This document shows, in pieces, positions 1 to 8,348 of a stretch of 64,000 bases of DNA (position 1 is the first letter of the stretch; each line of letters starts with the position of its first letter). The DNA lies in the NCBI RefSeq assembly GCF_900102105.1, contig NZ_FNBB01000006.1, positions 1-64,000 on the forward strand, read 5' to 3'. Origin of the DNA: Agrobacterium pusense (lineage in GTDB: Bacteria; Pseudomonadota; Alphaproteobacteria; Rhizobiales; Rhizobiaceae). Position numbers and translations under genes: made by a program. The notes under the pieces were generated by a model, which was not told where the DNA came from, ran no database searches, and worked only from the letters and a program-made list of their open reading frames with translations.

Positions 1-9
1 AGGTTGGCT

Positions 10-138
10 ATGGCTTACGACTGGTACCGCAATGAACGCGACGGCCGGTTCGATGAACTGGCGGCAGGACTGATATTCTTCACAATAATCACCCTCCTTC
101 TGGCGTCAGCTTATCTCGTGACAAGCCTTGCCAGCTAG
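10..138 (+). CDS. Small membrane protein, 42 aa, unknown function
   Basis: The reading frame gives a short protein with a charged N-terminus (MAYDWYRNERDGRF) followed by one hydrophobic segment (about residues 20-40) that could span the inner membrane. It ends in TAG at 136-138. An in-frame TTG lies two codons upstream and the window begins just before, so the true start could lie outside. No family is recognised and function is unknown. Confidence 0.45.
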   Translation: MAYDWYRNERDGRFDELAAGLIFFTIITLLLASAYLVTSLAS

Positions 139-249
139 GGCGGTTCATTGCCTGCGTGCCGGCCAATATAGACGCCAGATTGGCAACATCGATAGCACAA
201 TGATCACATCATCATCCGATTTATGCCTGCCAAAGGTCAGTAATGGAAC

Positions 250-810
250 ATGACGGACGATCTTGGCGGCCATATCCTGCTTCTCTCCGGCCATCCCGGC
301 TCCGGCAAGTCGACAATCGCCGAAACGCTGGCTCACTTGCCCGGGGTACCAAAGGTGCATTTTCACAGCGATGATCTGTGGGGATATATCAAGTATGGCC
401 GCATCGATCCCTGGCTACCGCAATCCCATCGGCAAAATCGCATGATCATGCAGATCGCCGCCGACGTTACCGATCGATACGCCAAAGACGGCTACTTCGT
501 CATCCTTGACGGCGTCGTGCGACCGGACTGGTTGCCGACCTTTACGGCACCTGCCCGGCCACTCCACTACATCGTTCTGCGCACAACAGCGGCAGAGGCA
601 ATCGAACGCTGTCTGGCCCGCGGTGGCGACAGCCTGAGCGACCCCAATGTCGTGGCCGATCTCCACTCGCAGTTTGCCGATCTCGGCGCCTTTGAGCACC
701 ACGTCCTACAAGTGTCAGGCATGGACAAGGATCAGACTTTCCAGTCGGTCATCAATGCGCTGCAATCGGCACGTTTCCGTATCGATGCTTTGGATGAAAG
801 CAATCGATAA
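250..810 (+). CDS. P-loop NTPase, kinase-like (AAA_33 type)
   Basis: This is a 186-aa cytoplasmic protein with a clear Walker A motif GHPGSGKST at residues 14-22 and an acidic HSDD motif near residue 40. That pattern fits small P-loop kinases and phosphotransferases of the AAA_33 / chloramphenicol-phosphotransferase-like group. The substrate cannot be read from the sequence. The start is fixed because an in-frame TAA (241-243) lies three codons upstream. The histidine phosphatase gene begins 23 bases downstream, so the two may be co-transcribed and act on related phosphorylated metabolites (inference). Confidence 0.8.
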   Translation: MTDDLGGHILLLSGHPGSGKSTIAETLAHLPGVPKVHFHSDDLWGYIKYGRIDPWLPQSHRQNRMIMQIAADVTDRYAKDGYFVILDGVVRPDWLPTFTAPARPLHYIVLRTTAAEAIERCLARGGDSLSDPNVVADLHSQFADLGAFEHHVLQVSGMDKDQTFQSVINALQSARFRIDALDESNR

Positions 811-833
811 CGAACGGGCAGGATGAAACGAGC

Positions 834-1445
834 GTGGCTCTACCGACCCTTTACCTCCTTCGTCACGGCGAAACTGTCTGGAAGTCTCTTGGCCGGTTTC
901 AAGAACAATTGGATTCACCCTTGACGCCACGCGGCGTTGAACAGGCGGACCAAGTTGCTCACCTGCTGTTCGACGCACTCTGCAACGATGACCAGTTGTT
1001 CCAGATGCAGATCAGTCCGCTGGGACGCGTGCGCGAGACCGCGGAACGCATAAAGGCCAAGGTGCCGCTTCCGTCTGTCGATGATGACCGACCGGTTGAG
1101 GTTACCACCGGCAACTGGGACGGGATGACGCGATTTGAGATCGACAACAAGTTTCCCGGCCATCTTGACGGGTCAAACGCGTTCGACTTGTATTTCAGGG
1201 CGCCAGACGGCGAAAGTTTAGATGACGCCTGCAAGCGCGCGATGTCATGGATCTCGGATATCCGGCATCCGACAATCGTCATTTCCCATGGTCTGTTCGC
1301 GCGGATCCTTCGCGGTGTTTTTCTCGGACTTTCAAAACACGAGATGCTCGAACTGCCCGTTCCGCAGGATGGATTTTACCGGCTAGACGATGGCAGGTGC
1401 GATCTCGTCACCGGTTCCCCGTCCATACCTGCACCTGTTCAATGA
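834..1445 (+). CDS. Histidine phosphatase family protein (phosphoglycerate-mutase-like)
   Basis: The 203-aa product begins with the family signature LRHGE at residues 9-13, where the histidine becomes phosphorylated during catalysis. The second catalytic histidine is in VISHG near residue 150. The start is GTG, with an AGGA ribosome-binding site about ten bases upstream; the nearby ATG at 823 is out of frame. Members include phosphatases and mutases, and the substrate is not predictable here. It probably follows the P-loop kinase-like gene in one transcript. Confidence 0.82.
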   Translation: MALPTLYLLRHGETVWKSLGRFQEQLDSPLTPRGVEQADQVAHLLFDALCNDDQLFQMQISPLGRVRETAERIKAKVPLPSVDDDRPVEVTTGNWDGMTRFEIDNKFPGHLDGSNAFDLYFRAPDGESLDDACKRAMSWISDIRHPTIVISHGLFARILRGVFLGLSKHEMLELPVPQDGFYRLDDGRCDLVTGSPSIPAPVQ

Positions 1446-1551
1446 CGGAGCACAGTTCGCTGTCCCAACGGACCGCGAGCAACGCGCAAACTGCTGACAT
1501 CGACCCCGGCGCCGAAGCAGGCTCGACCCTTCGATCGATACGGAGAAACAC

Positions 1552-1935
1552 ATGCCGACACTTCAGGATATCTATCTTTCCTATCTCGACTGCCTCAACC
1601 GTCAGGCTTTCGATGAACTCGGAACCTTCGTCGCCGACAATGTCGAACACAACGGCCGACCATTCGGATTGTCGGGCTATCGCGACATGCTGGAAAACGA
1701 CTTTGCCGACATTCCCGACCTGCGGTTCGAGGCAGAGATCCTTGTCATCGTGGCGACACGGGTTGCCGCCCGGCTTTCGTTCGATTGCATGCCCAAATCC
1801 ACCTTCATGAGCCTTCCGGTCAATGGCAGGAGGGTTCAGTTCTGCGAGCATGTATTCTACGAATTTGAGCACATGAAAATCCGCAGGGTCTGGTCGGTCA
1901 TCGACAAGCCCGCAATCGAACGTCAGCTTGGCTGA
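1552..1935 (+). CDS. SnoaL-like / NTF2-fold protein
   Basis: This 127-aa protein resembles the SnoaL-like polyketide-cyclase family (NTF2-like cone fold). It has an N-terminal helix with YLDCLNRQAFDEL, a VEHNGRP segment, and a C-terminal pair of strands ending FEHMKIRRVWSVIDKPAIE. Such proteins are small isomerases, hydrolases or binding proteins, and no reaction can be assigned. It lies about 100 bases after the phosphatase gene with the same orientation. It has no signal peptide, so it is probably cytoplasmic. Confidence 0.7.
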   Translation: MPTLQDIYLSYLDCLNRQAFDELGTFVADNVEHNGRPFGLSGYRDMLENDFADIPDLRFEAEILVIVATRVAARLSFDCMPKSTFMSLPVNGRRVQFCEHVFYEFEHMKIRRVWSVIDKPAIERQLG

Positions 1936-2143
1936 GAGCCCTGGCCTTGCAAAGACATCGGCGGCCGGCAAAGGTCCGTAAAATTACCCTGACGCGCGCG
2001 AGCGCAAGCGACTTCCCACCGCGCCCGGGCAGCCTCGAATTTATGCAGACCGCTGCACGGATCGCAGGCGTTGCACAAAAGTTACATCATTTTTCAGGCA
2101 AAAAGCATATGAATGATCTCTCACGTAAGGGAGTTCAGAGACT

Positions 2144-2803
2144 ATGAAGAAAATCGTATCGACTATCGCATTCGTGCTCGCGGCATCGACTGCAATGGCG
2201 GCCGATGCCGTATCAGAAGTTCCTGCAGCCCCGGCAGCAGAGGTTGCGCCGCTGTTCAGCTGGACCGGATTTACCGCCGGTGTGCAGGCTGGTTACGGTT
2301 GGAACAACAATGACGCTTCGATCGTCGGCCTTCCCGGCGAAACGTCCGCAGATTTCGACGGCGCTCTCGCCGGCGGTTTCGTCGGCTTCAACTATGACCT
2401 TGGCAACAGCTGGGTCGTTGGCCTCGAGGCTGACTTCGAAAAGAACTGGGGCGATGATTCCGCCACCATTCTCGGCACGGGCTTTGACTACGGGTTTGAC
2501 TGGCAGGGTTCGGTTCGTGGCCGCGTCGGCTACGCATTTGACCGTGCCCTGGTATACGGTACCGCAGGCTGGGCCTATGCTCGCGGTTACGCGGAAGTTC
2601 CGGGCATTGCCGACGTGAAGGAAACCTTCAACGGCTACACCGTCGGCGTTGGTCTCGACTATGCATTTACCGACATGGTGTTCGGACGCGTTGAGTACCG
2701 TTACACCGACTTCGGCGACAAGGATTTCAACTTCGGTGGCGCTGCAATCAACGCGGATGTCGACCAGCATGCAATCCGCGTCGGCCTCGGCGTAAAGTTC
2801 TGA
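2144..2803 (+). CDS. Outer-membrane beta-barrel protein, Omp25/RopB type
   Basis: The 219-aa precursor has a classic signal peptide (MKKIVSTIAFVLAASTAMA, cleavage after residue 19 or 20). It is followed by an Ala/Pro linker and alternating aromatic strands such as FSWTGFTAGVQAGYGW and YRYTDFGD, and it ends in phenylalanine (GLGVKF), the usual C-terminal signal for outer-membrane insertion. This is the porin-like Omp25/Omp31/RopB family of rhizobia and Brucella, an abundant structural surface protein. A GGGAG ribosome-binding site precedes ATG, and a strong intrinsic terminator follows, so it is probably monocistronic. Confidence 0.9.
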   Translation: MKKIVSTIAFVLAASTAMAADAVSEVPAAPAAEVAPLFSWTGFTAGVQAGYGWNNNDASIVGLPGETSADFDGALAGGFVGFNYDLGNSWVVGLEADFEKNWGDDSATILGTGFDYGFDWQGSVRGRVGYAFDRALVYGTAGWAYARGYAEVPGIADVKETFNGYTVGVGLDYAFTDMVFGRVEYRYTDFGDKDFNFGGAAINADVDQHAIRVGLGVKF

Positions 2804-2824
2804 TCCACCTGGACAGCAACAACA

Positions 2825-2852
2825 AAAGCCCGGCCTTCGTGCCGGGCTTTTT
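2825..2852 (+). terminator. Rho-independent terminator of the Omp25-like gene
   Basis: A 10-bp perfect stem AAAGCCCGGC / GCCGGGCTTT with loop CTTCGT is followed by T residues, 22 bases after the stop codon of the outer-membrane protein gene. Confidence 0.9.
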
Positions 2853-2998
2853 CCTGTACCTTTTTAAAAGCGGCAGCAAGGAACCGGGGCCGGCAAGTGC
2901 GGGCAACCGGTTCGTCAGCGTATCCGCAGCACAATTACTGAACATGCCGACCAGGACCGAACGCGGACGGACACGTTCCTTCTTCCGCCAGCAGACGC

Positions 2999-3170
2999 TC
3001 AGCCGGTCTCATCCATGATCTTCCCTTTGAGCGAATCCTCAAGCAGTTGACGATCGGCACCACGCAGCGCCATCCGCGGCAATTGACGCCGCAGCAAGTC
3101 CCACAGCATCTGCGCATCCGTCCGCCGATTTTTGCAGTTGGTAGAGCATTCTCATGCCACGCAGCACCTC
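2999..3170 (-). pseudogene. Possible degraded coding fragment, unassigned
   Basis: On the minus strand a protein-like tail reads DAQMLWDLLRRQLPRM, then ALRGADRQLLEDSLKGKIMD, ending at TGA (3001-2999). A plausible upstream continuation (LLEVLRGMRMLYQLQ) lies in another frame, suggesting a frameshifted remnant. I do not recognise the family. It could equally be chance open sequence. Confidence 0.3.
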
Positions 3171-3195
3171 CAGCAGCACCTAAAGTTCCCGTTCC

Positions 3196-3322
3196 TTCAA
3201 GGCCTTCTCGGAAACCGACCAGACCGAGAACCTGAAGAATCTCCGTTCCGACGCTTGTTCTGCACGGTGAAGACGACCAGATCGTTCCGATCGCCGACCT
3301 GCTGGCCCTCATCAAGGGCTGA
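3196..3322 (+). pseudogene. Relic of a haloperoxidase-like alpha/beta hydrolase (C-terminal part)
   Basis: One frame reads [14 protein letters not shown] and the next frame continues [20 protein letters not shown], then LLALIKG and a stop. Joined, these match residues 251-295 of the intact hydrolase at 23009-23989 ([14 protein letters not shown] and [20 protein letters not shown]). The frame changes at CTGAAGAATCTCC, equal to a one-base insertion or two-base loss. No upstream part of the hydrolase is recognisable, so the gene has been largely deleted as well as frameshifted. Confidence 0.8.
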
Positions 3323-3432
3323 TACTTTTGTGACATCAGAATGTCGCCGATCATTCGGCCGCATTATTATTTGGGCGAGGCCAGATGGTGCCGCCAGGCG
3401 GTGCGACGGGAACCAAGGGTCAACTCGGAAGT

Positions 3433-4395
3433 TCACAAAACCCGCAGTGGCGTTCCGTTCAGCCATGCGACGAGATTGTCCACGGTATCTCGATAGAAAA
3501 TCCGATATGAGTTTTCGGTAACAAACCCGATATGAGGCGTCGCGATCACATTGCCAAAAGTCCGAAGCGGATGATTACTGGGCAAAGGCTCATGATCAAA
3601 CACGTCCACTGCAAGACCTGCGATCCTCTTGGTTTCCAGGGCAGCGATCAAAGCTCCTTCATCGACAAGCGGACCTCGTGACGTATTCACGAGCCAGGCT
3701 GTTGGCTTCATCAAAGCCAGCTGCTCCTGACCGATTACGCCCTTCGTTCGCTCCGACAGAACAAGATGCAACGTCACCCAGTCGGACTCGCGAAGAAGCG
3801 TCTCTTTTTCAACCCGTCGCACACCGGCAGCTTCTGCCGCCTCATCGGTCAGATTCTGGCTCCAGGCGATCACGTCCATACCGAAAGCAAGCCCGACCTT
3901 TGCGATCTGGCGGCCGATCCTGCCCAGACCGATGACACCCAGCGTGCTGCCCGAAAGGTCGCGCCCGACCGTGGTTTGCCAGCCACCACTCCGAAACGAG
4001 GCAATTTCTGTGGAAATATGGCGTGCCGCCGCAAGGATGAGTGCCCAAGTCAGCTCCGGGGCGCCCGATCCGTTCGCACCCGTCGCCGAAACAACGATGC
4101 CAAGATCACGGGCCGCGGCAAGGTCGATTGAGGCGTTGCGCCCTCCAGTCGTTGCGATGAACCGCAGGTTCGGCAGGCGCTTGAGAACACGTCGCGGCAG
4201 CGGCGTCCGTTCGCGCATGACGCAGACAGCATCGAACGGCAAGAGACGATCAACCAGGCGTTCTTCGTCCGCGATGTGGTCATTGAAGATCGTGATTTCG
4301 GCACAGTCTTTCAATGGCGACCAGTCGGCGCTGGTGATCGCCACATTCTGGTAATCATCCAAAACCGCGATATTTCTTACGTCATGGCGGCTCAT
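3433..4395 (-). CDS. D-2-hydroxyacid dehydrogenase, NAD(P)-dependent
   Basis: The 320-aa protein reduces 2-keto acids or oxidises D-2-hydroxyacids in the cytoplasm. It carries the Rossmann motif GLGRIG at residues 156-161 and the catalytic set of the family: Arg240 in NTSRG, Glu269 in DHEP and His288 in TPHIG. Length and motif spacing fit the glycerate/phosphoglycerate dehydrogenase superfamily; the substrate is unknown. Its ATG overlaps the TGA of the upstream reductase gene by four bases (ATGA), so the two genes are translationally coupled in one leftward operon. Confidence 0.9.
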   Translation of the reverse strand: MSRHDVRNIAVLDDYQNVAITSADWSPLKDCAEITIFNDHIADEERLVDRLLPFDAVCVMRERTPLPRRVLKRLPNLRFIATTGGRNASIDLAAARDLGIVVSATGANGSGAPELTWALILAAARHISTEIASFRSGGWQTTVGRDLSGSTLGVIGLGRIGRQIAKVGLAFGMDVIAWSQNLTDEAAEAAGVRRVEKETLLRESDWVTLHLVLSERTKGVIGQEQLALMKPTAWLVNTSRGPLVDEGALIAALETKRIAGLAVDVFDHEPLPSNHPLRTFGNVIATPHIGFVTENSYRIFYRDTVDNLVAWLNGTPLRVL

Positions 4396-5417
4396 GAGAC
4401 GACGCCACCGATTTTGACGATAAGCTTGCCGAAATTCTTGCCTTTCAGCATGCCGATGAAGGCGTCAGGAGCATTCTCCAATCCATCGACGACATCCTCG
4501 CGGTACCTGATCTCGCCGCTAGCGACCCTTGGGCCAATCTCCGCGAGAAAGTCATTGAAATGATCGGCCGCAAATTCAGTCTGGATGAAACCTCGAACGA
4601 GAAGGCTCTGTCTCAGGATCGCCGACATCGTTGCCGGAAGACGGTCTGTCTGCGACGAGTTTGCACCGTTATATTGAGAAACGAGGCCGCAGACGGGAAC
4701 ACGCCCGAACTGGTTTAGAAGAGGCAGTACCGCATCCCAGACGCGTCCTCCGACATTCTCGAAATAGACATCAATCCCGTTTGGAGAGGCCGCGTTCAGA
4801 TCGCTGACAAAATTCTCCGAGCGATGATCAACCACGCTGTCGAAGCCAAGTTCATCCTTCACGAATGCACATTTGTCGGGCCCACCGGCTATACCGACTG
4901 CCCTCGCCCCGTAAAGCTTTGCAAGCTGTCCGACCATGGAACCAACGGGGCCAGAGGCTGCAGCGACAGCAACCGTCTCACCCTGCTTCGGTTTGCCAAT
5001 GAACTTCAGACCACTCCATGCAGTAAATCCCGGCATGCCAAGGACGCCGATCGCGGTCGTGACCGGCGCGCCGTGCGTCTCGACCTTTCGTAGCAAGTCC
5101 CCATTGATGACCGCCCCCGTACACCAACCGGTCCGCCCGCGCACGATGTCGCCGGGCGCAAAACCGTTGTGCCGTGACTTCACCACCTCGCAGATCGTCT
5201 CGCCTTCCATGATACCGTCGATGGGTACAGGCGCCGCGTACGATTTGGCATCGCTCATACGCCCACGCATGTAAGGGTCGAGCGAAAGATAGAGAACGCG
5301 GACCGTGACATCGCCCTCGGCTGCTTCGCGCAGCTCGGCATCCTCAAGGCGGAAATTTTCATGCGATGGTTCTGCCAAGGGTCGGCTTGCCAGCACAATA
5401 CGTTTTATCGTCATCAT
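4392..5417 (-). CDS. NADP-dependent zinc-free medium-chain oxidoreductase (CurA/LTB4DH-like)
   Basis: This is a medium-chain dehydrogenase/reductase of about 341 aa without zinc ligands. It resembles NADPH-dependent curcumin reductase and leukotriene-B4 dehydrogenase, which reduce double bonds in alpha,beta-unsaturated ketones. The cofactor-binding stretch AAASGPVGSMVGQLAKLYGA is clear, as are SLDPYMRGRM near the N-terminus and YFENVGG. I place the start at the MM pair (5417 or 5414) because GAGGAACG precedes it; an in-frame start further upstream would add about 20 non-conserved residues. First gene of a two-gene operon. Confidence 0.88.
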   Translation of the reverse strand: MMTIKRIVLASRPLAEPSHENFRLEDAELREAAEGDVTVRVLYLSLDPYMRGRMSDAKSYAAPVPIDGIMEGETICEVVKSRHNGFAPGDIVRGRTGWCTGAVINGDLLRKVETHGAPVTTAIGVLGMPGFTAWSGLKFIGKPKQGETVAVAAASGPVGSMVGQLAKLYGARAVGIAGGPDKCAFVKDELGFDSVVDHRSENFVSDLNAASPNGIDVYFENVGGRVWDAVLPLLNQFGRVPVCGLVSQYNGANSSQTDRLPATMSAILRQSLLVRGFIQTEFAADHFNDFLAEIGPRVASGEIRYREDVVDGLENAPDAFIGMLKGKNFGKLIVKIGGVVS

Positions 5418-5675
5418 AAGGTTCGTTCCTCGTTTATTAGCCCAAGTCTTGGGCCGCCCTCGGCTTGGATATTCCACCGCTTCTCGAACTCCACGGGTGG
5501 CGGCATCCCATTCCTGATGTGCTTGCGTTTTGGGTTGTAGATCATTTTGATGTGCGGCGCTGCCTAAAGAACCGGTGATAATTGCCGGAACTCAGTCAAA
5601 CCAGCAAAAATGACTGCGTTGCTTTTTCGCAAATCTCGTCATTTGATGTGAGTCCGACGCGGATTGGGGGCGCAT

Positions 5676-7259
5676 ATGGACGGTACGCATCTCTTCGAAC
5701 TCGTGATCGCGATGTTTCTCGCCATCATCGTGCTGCACTACATCGCACATCGCATGGGCCTGCCGCCATCGGTAGCGCTACTGGTGGGCGGGGGAACGCT
5801 GGCGTTCCTTCCCGGCTTGCCCACGATCGCTGTCAATCCGGAACTGGTTCTTGTTATCTTTCTACCGCCACTGCTTCTCGACGGAGCGTGGTCGATCGCC
5901 GTCGATCGCCTGAAACGACACGTCTTCGGAATTGCATCTCTCGCGATCGGTGCAGTGCTGTTCACGACAATCGTCATCGCGGTCGTTGTCCACCTCCTGA
6001 TGCCGTCTCTGCCATGGGCGGCCTGCGCAGCCCTTGGCGCCATCGTCTCACCTCCGGACGCCGTGTCAGCCCGTGCCGTGCTGGAAAGGGTTAAGATTCC
6101 GAGGCGTCTGCAAATCCTTCTTGAAGGTGAGAGCCTTCTCAACGACGCCAGCGGGCTCGTGCTCTTTCGTTTTGCTGTAGCGGCTGCGGCCGGAAGTACA
6201 TTCAGCACCACCGACGCGATCGGCACCTTCATTTTTCTGGCCCTTGGAGGCGCCGCAACCGGCGTGGTCGTTGGCTTCGCATGGGTAAAGCTCGTCCGGC
6301 ACCTTGGCGACGAGTACCTCATCATTGCCGCCACCGCAATCTTGTCATGGATCGCCTATCTTTTGGCGGAACAGATCCATGCGTCCGGTGTAATCGCCAC
6401 CGTAACGGCCGGGCTGATAGCGTCATGGCATCAGCACACCGTCTTTTCTGCGGCGACGCGAATGCGCGGCACCTCATTCTGGAACGTCCTTGTTTTCCTG
6501 ATGGAGGCTATGGTTTTCATCCTGATAGGACTATCGCTGCGGGACGTCGTTGAACGTGGCGGCGGCTTTGGCTCACTGGTTGGTTCGATGGCACTCCCCG
6601 CGGCCGCAATCCTCGTTTCGCTCGTCATCGCGCGGTTCGTGTGGATATTCACATCGGATCTGGTCATCAGGTTTTTTCACGGGGTCAAGGTCGCTCGCTC
6701 GACGCCCCTCGGAGCAGGAGGGGTGACGGCGCTCGGCTGGGCAGGCATGCGCGGCGTCGTGACGCTGGCACTTGCGCTCAGCCTGCCGGAGGATTTTCCC
6801 GGACGTGACTTCATTCTGGTCATGGCATTCGCGGTTATCGTGGGAACCGTTCTCATACAGGGAACGACGCTTGGGTGGATTATCGCCTGGGCGGGGCTTG
6901 GCAATATCGAACCGGAGCGCGCACCGATGACGATGAGTGAGGCTGAAGCCGCCATGGCGCAGGTCCAGCTCGCAGCCGTTCAGGGGCTTGCCTACGACGA
7001 AAGTGGGGAACTCATCCATCCCCAACTCCTGAAGAGATACGAACACCGGCTGGCAGCAAGTGTCAGATACGCCGAAAGTACCGAGAAATATTCGCCACTT
7101 CTTCATGCCCACTTCGATGTCGTTCTTCAGGCTGTCGCCGCCGGCAGAAAGGAACTTATTCGTCTGCGACGCGAAGGAAAGATCGACGATGAAACTCTAA
7201 GGGAGCTTGAGCATGATCTCGATCTTGAAGAGCTCGGCGCAATTTCTGCCAAGGCGTGA
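5676..7259 (+). CDS. Na+/H+ antiporter, CPA1 family
   Basis: This 527-aa inner-membrane protein has about 12 hydrophobic segments in the first 400 residues and a charged cytoplasmic tail. It carries the CPA1/NhaP motifs: SPPDAVSA and the nearby GESLLNDASGLVLF contain the acidic residues that bind the cation. Such proteins exchange Na+ (or K+) for H+, controlling internal pH and salt tolerance. An in-frame TTG lies 12 bases upstream, but GGGGG (5666-5670) sits correctly for the ATG at 5676, so I use that start. Confidence 0.9.
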   Translation: MDGTHLFELVIAMFLAIIVLHYIAHRMGLPPSVALLVGGGTLAFLPGLPTIAVNPELVLVIFLPPLLLDGAWSIAVDRLKRHVFGIASLAIGAVLFTTIVIAVVVHLLMPSLPWAACAALGAIVSPPDAVSARAVLERVKIPRRLQILLEGESLLNDASGLVLFRFAVAAAAGSTFSTTDAIGTFIFLALGGAATGVVVGFAWVKLVRHLGDEYLIIAATAILSWIAYLLAEQIHASGVIATVTAGLIASWHQHTVFSAATRMRGTSFWNVLVFLMEAMVFILIGLSLRDVVERGGGFGSLVGSMALPAAAILVSLVIARFVWIFTSDLVIRFFHGVKVARSTPLGAGGVTALGWAGMRGVVTLALALSLPEDFPGRDFILVMAFAVIVGTVLIQGTTLGWIIAWAGLGNIEPERAPMTMSEAEAAMAQVQLAAVQGLAYDESGELIHPQLLKRYEHRLAASVRYAESTEKYSPLLHAHFDVVLQAVAAGRKELIRLRREGKIDDETLRELEHDLDLEELGAISAKA

Positions 7260-7371
7260 CTGGCTGGATGCTTTCCAACTTAAGGAAACCAGCACCTATA
7301 AGCAGCAGGAAGCCAAGGAAAGCATCGCAACGGTAGTGCCGCGTCAGGATCAGCCCTGAAGAACACCATAA

Positions 7372-8184
7372 TCAATGCAACCACTCGCAACGATAGGCTA
7401 GGACCGGCTTGGCGAAGCCTTTAAGCCTGTATCGATGGCCATATACGGGGACATCGGCGCTGCCATATTCCTGCAGGGTCTTGTCCGATATCAGGATCTG
7501 ATCGCTATGGGCGGCAGCACAAAGCCTTGCAGCCAGTTGAACGGTCGTGCCGAAGAAATCATTGCTGTCTTCAACCGGCTCACCACAATCCAGCCCGATG
7601 CGGATGTGAATGGGTTCGCCCCTGTCGCTGTTGTAGCGATGGAAGGCGCGCTGAATATCGATTGCACAGTCGACTGCAAATGGCGTGGAGGAGAACACTG
7701 CCATTATGCCGTCCCCGGTGTGCTTTACCTCCCGTCCTGACCGTCTTACCAGACAGCCACGCACGAGCGCATCATGCGCGCGGACGAGTTCAGCTGCCAT
7801 ACGATCGCCCAGGCGAGCGGTCATTTCGGTTGAACCGACGATGTCAGTGAAAAGTATCGCACGGTGGCCAGCATCCATGTGTTTGGGGGCAGGCTCGAGC
7901 GGCGTCGGGTCCTGTATTCGCCCGAGAAACGCCTCCACAGCCGACAGAGCGACTTCCACAACTTCGCTGGCGACGAAACCGTGCGCTTCGCGGTGCACGC
8001 ATTGCGCGGTTTCAGCATCCGGCGCATCCATGAGGCAGAAGGCGGTACCGCGCCTTTCATCGAACCAGTAGGTTAAAAACCTGACGCCATACCGGTCCTG
8101 AATGTCGATATCCTTAAGATGCGCGGCGGCAATATCGGCCGCAGAAACTCCGGCGAGCTCATGCCGGTCCATGAAGATAGGCAT
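7372..8184 (-). CDS. DUF4242 - class III adenylate/guanylate cyclase fusion
   Basis: The 270-aa protein joins two domains. Residues 1-90 resemble the DUF4242/SCO4226 nickel-binding family (starting MPIFMDRHEL). Residues 105-265 are a class III nucleotide cyclase domain with both metal-binding aspartates (LFTDIVGST and HTGDGIMAVF) and the C-terminal RLKGFAKPVLAYR. It would make cAMP or cGMP in the cytoplasm; the N-terminal domain may sense a ligand (inference). The start is decided by the strong ribosome-binding site GGGGAGGAAACA directly before ATG at 8184. Confidence 0.87.
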   Translation of the reverse strand: MPIFMDRHELAGVSAADIAAAHLKDIDIQDRYGVRFLTYWFDERRGTAFCLMDAPDAETAQCVHREAHGFVASEVVEVALSAVEAFLGRIQDPTPLEPAPKHMDAGHRAILFTDIVGSTEMTARLGDRMAAELVRAHDALVRGCLVRRSGREVKHTGDGIMAVFSSTPFAVDCAIDIQRAFHRYNSDRGEPIHIRIGLDCGEPVEDSNDFFGTTVQLAARLCAAAHSDQILISDKTLQEYGSADVPVYGHRYRLKGFAKPVLAYRCEWLH

Positions 8185-8348
8185 TGTTTCCTCCCCAGAG
8201 TATGTCGTTGCCTCATCTGGCGGCCAGATTACGACGTCACCGATTGACCGTCCACCGTTCATACGGGTGACGTGGAAAACATAGAAGCACCGAAAGAGCG
8301 ATACTCATTCGCATTATATCAGGGGGTGGAGGTGCTGCGCGACTTTCG

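Larger units (their letters stand above)
2853..3432. other. Gene-poor stretch holding decayed gene fragments
   Basis: No intact gene is seen between the Omp terminator and the leftward dehydrogenase gene. Two degraded fragments on opposite strands are described separately (2999-3170 and 3196-3322). The rest shows no motif I can name. Confidence 0.6.

Noticed and set aside
244-249. GGAAC directly before the first kinase-like gene as an EcfG -35 box
   Set aside because: It touches the start codon, leaving no room for spacer, -10 and leader, and no GTT follows at 17 bases.
5575-5620. GGAAC upstream of the antiporter gene as an EcfG promoter
   Set aside because: No GTT occurs 16-17 bases downstream; the next GTT is too far away.
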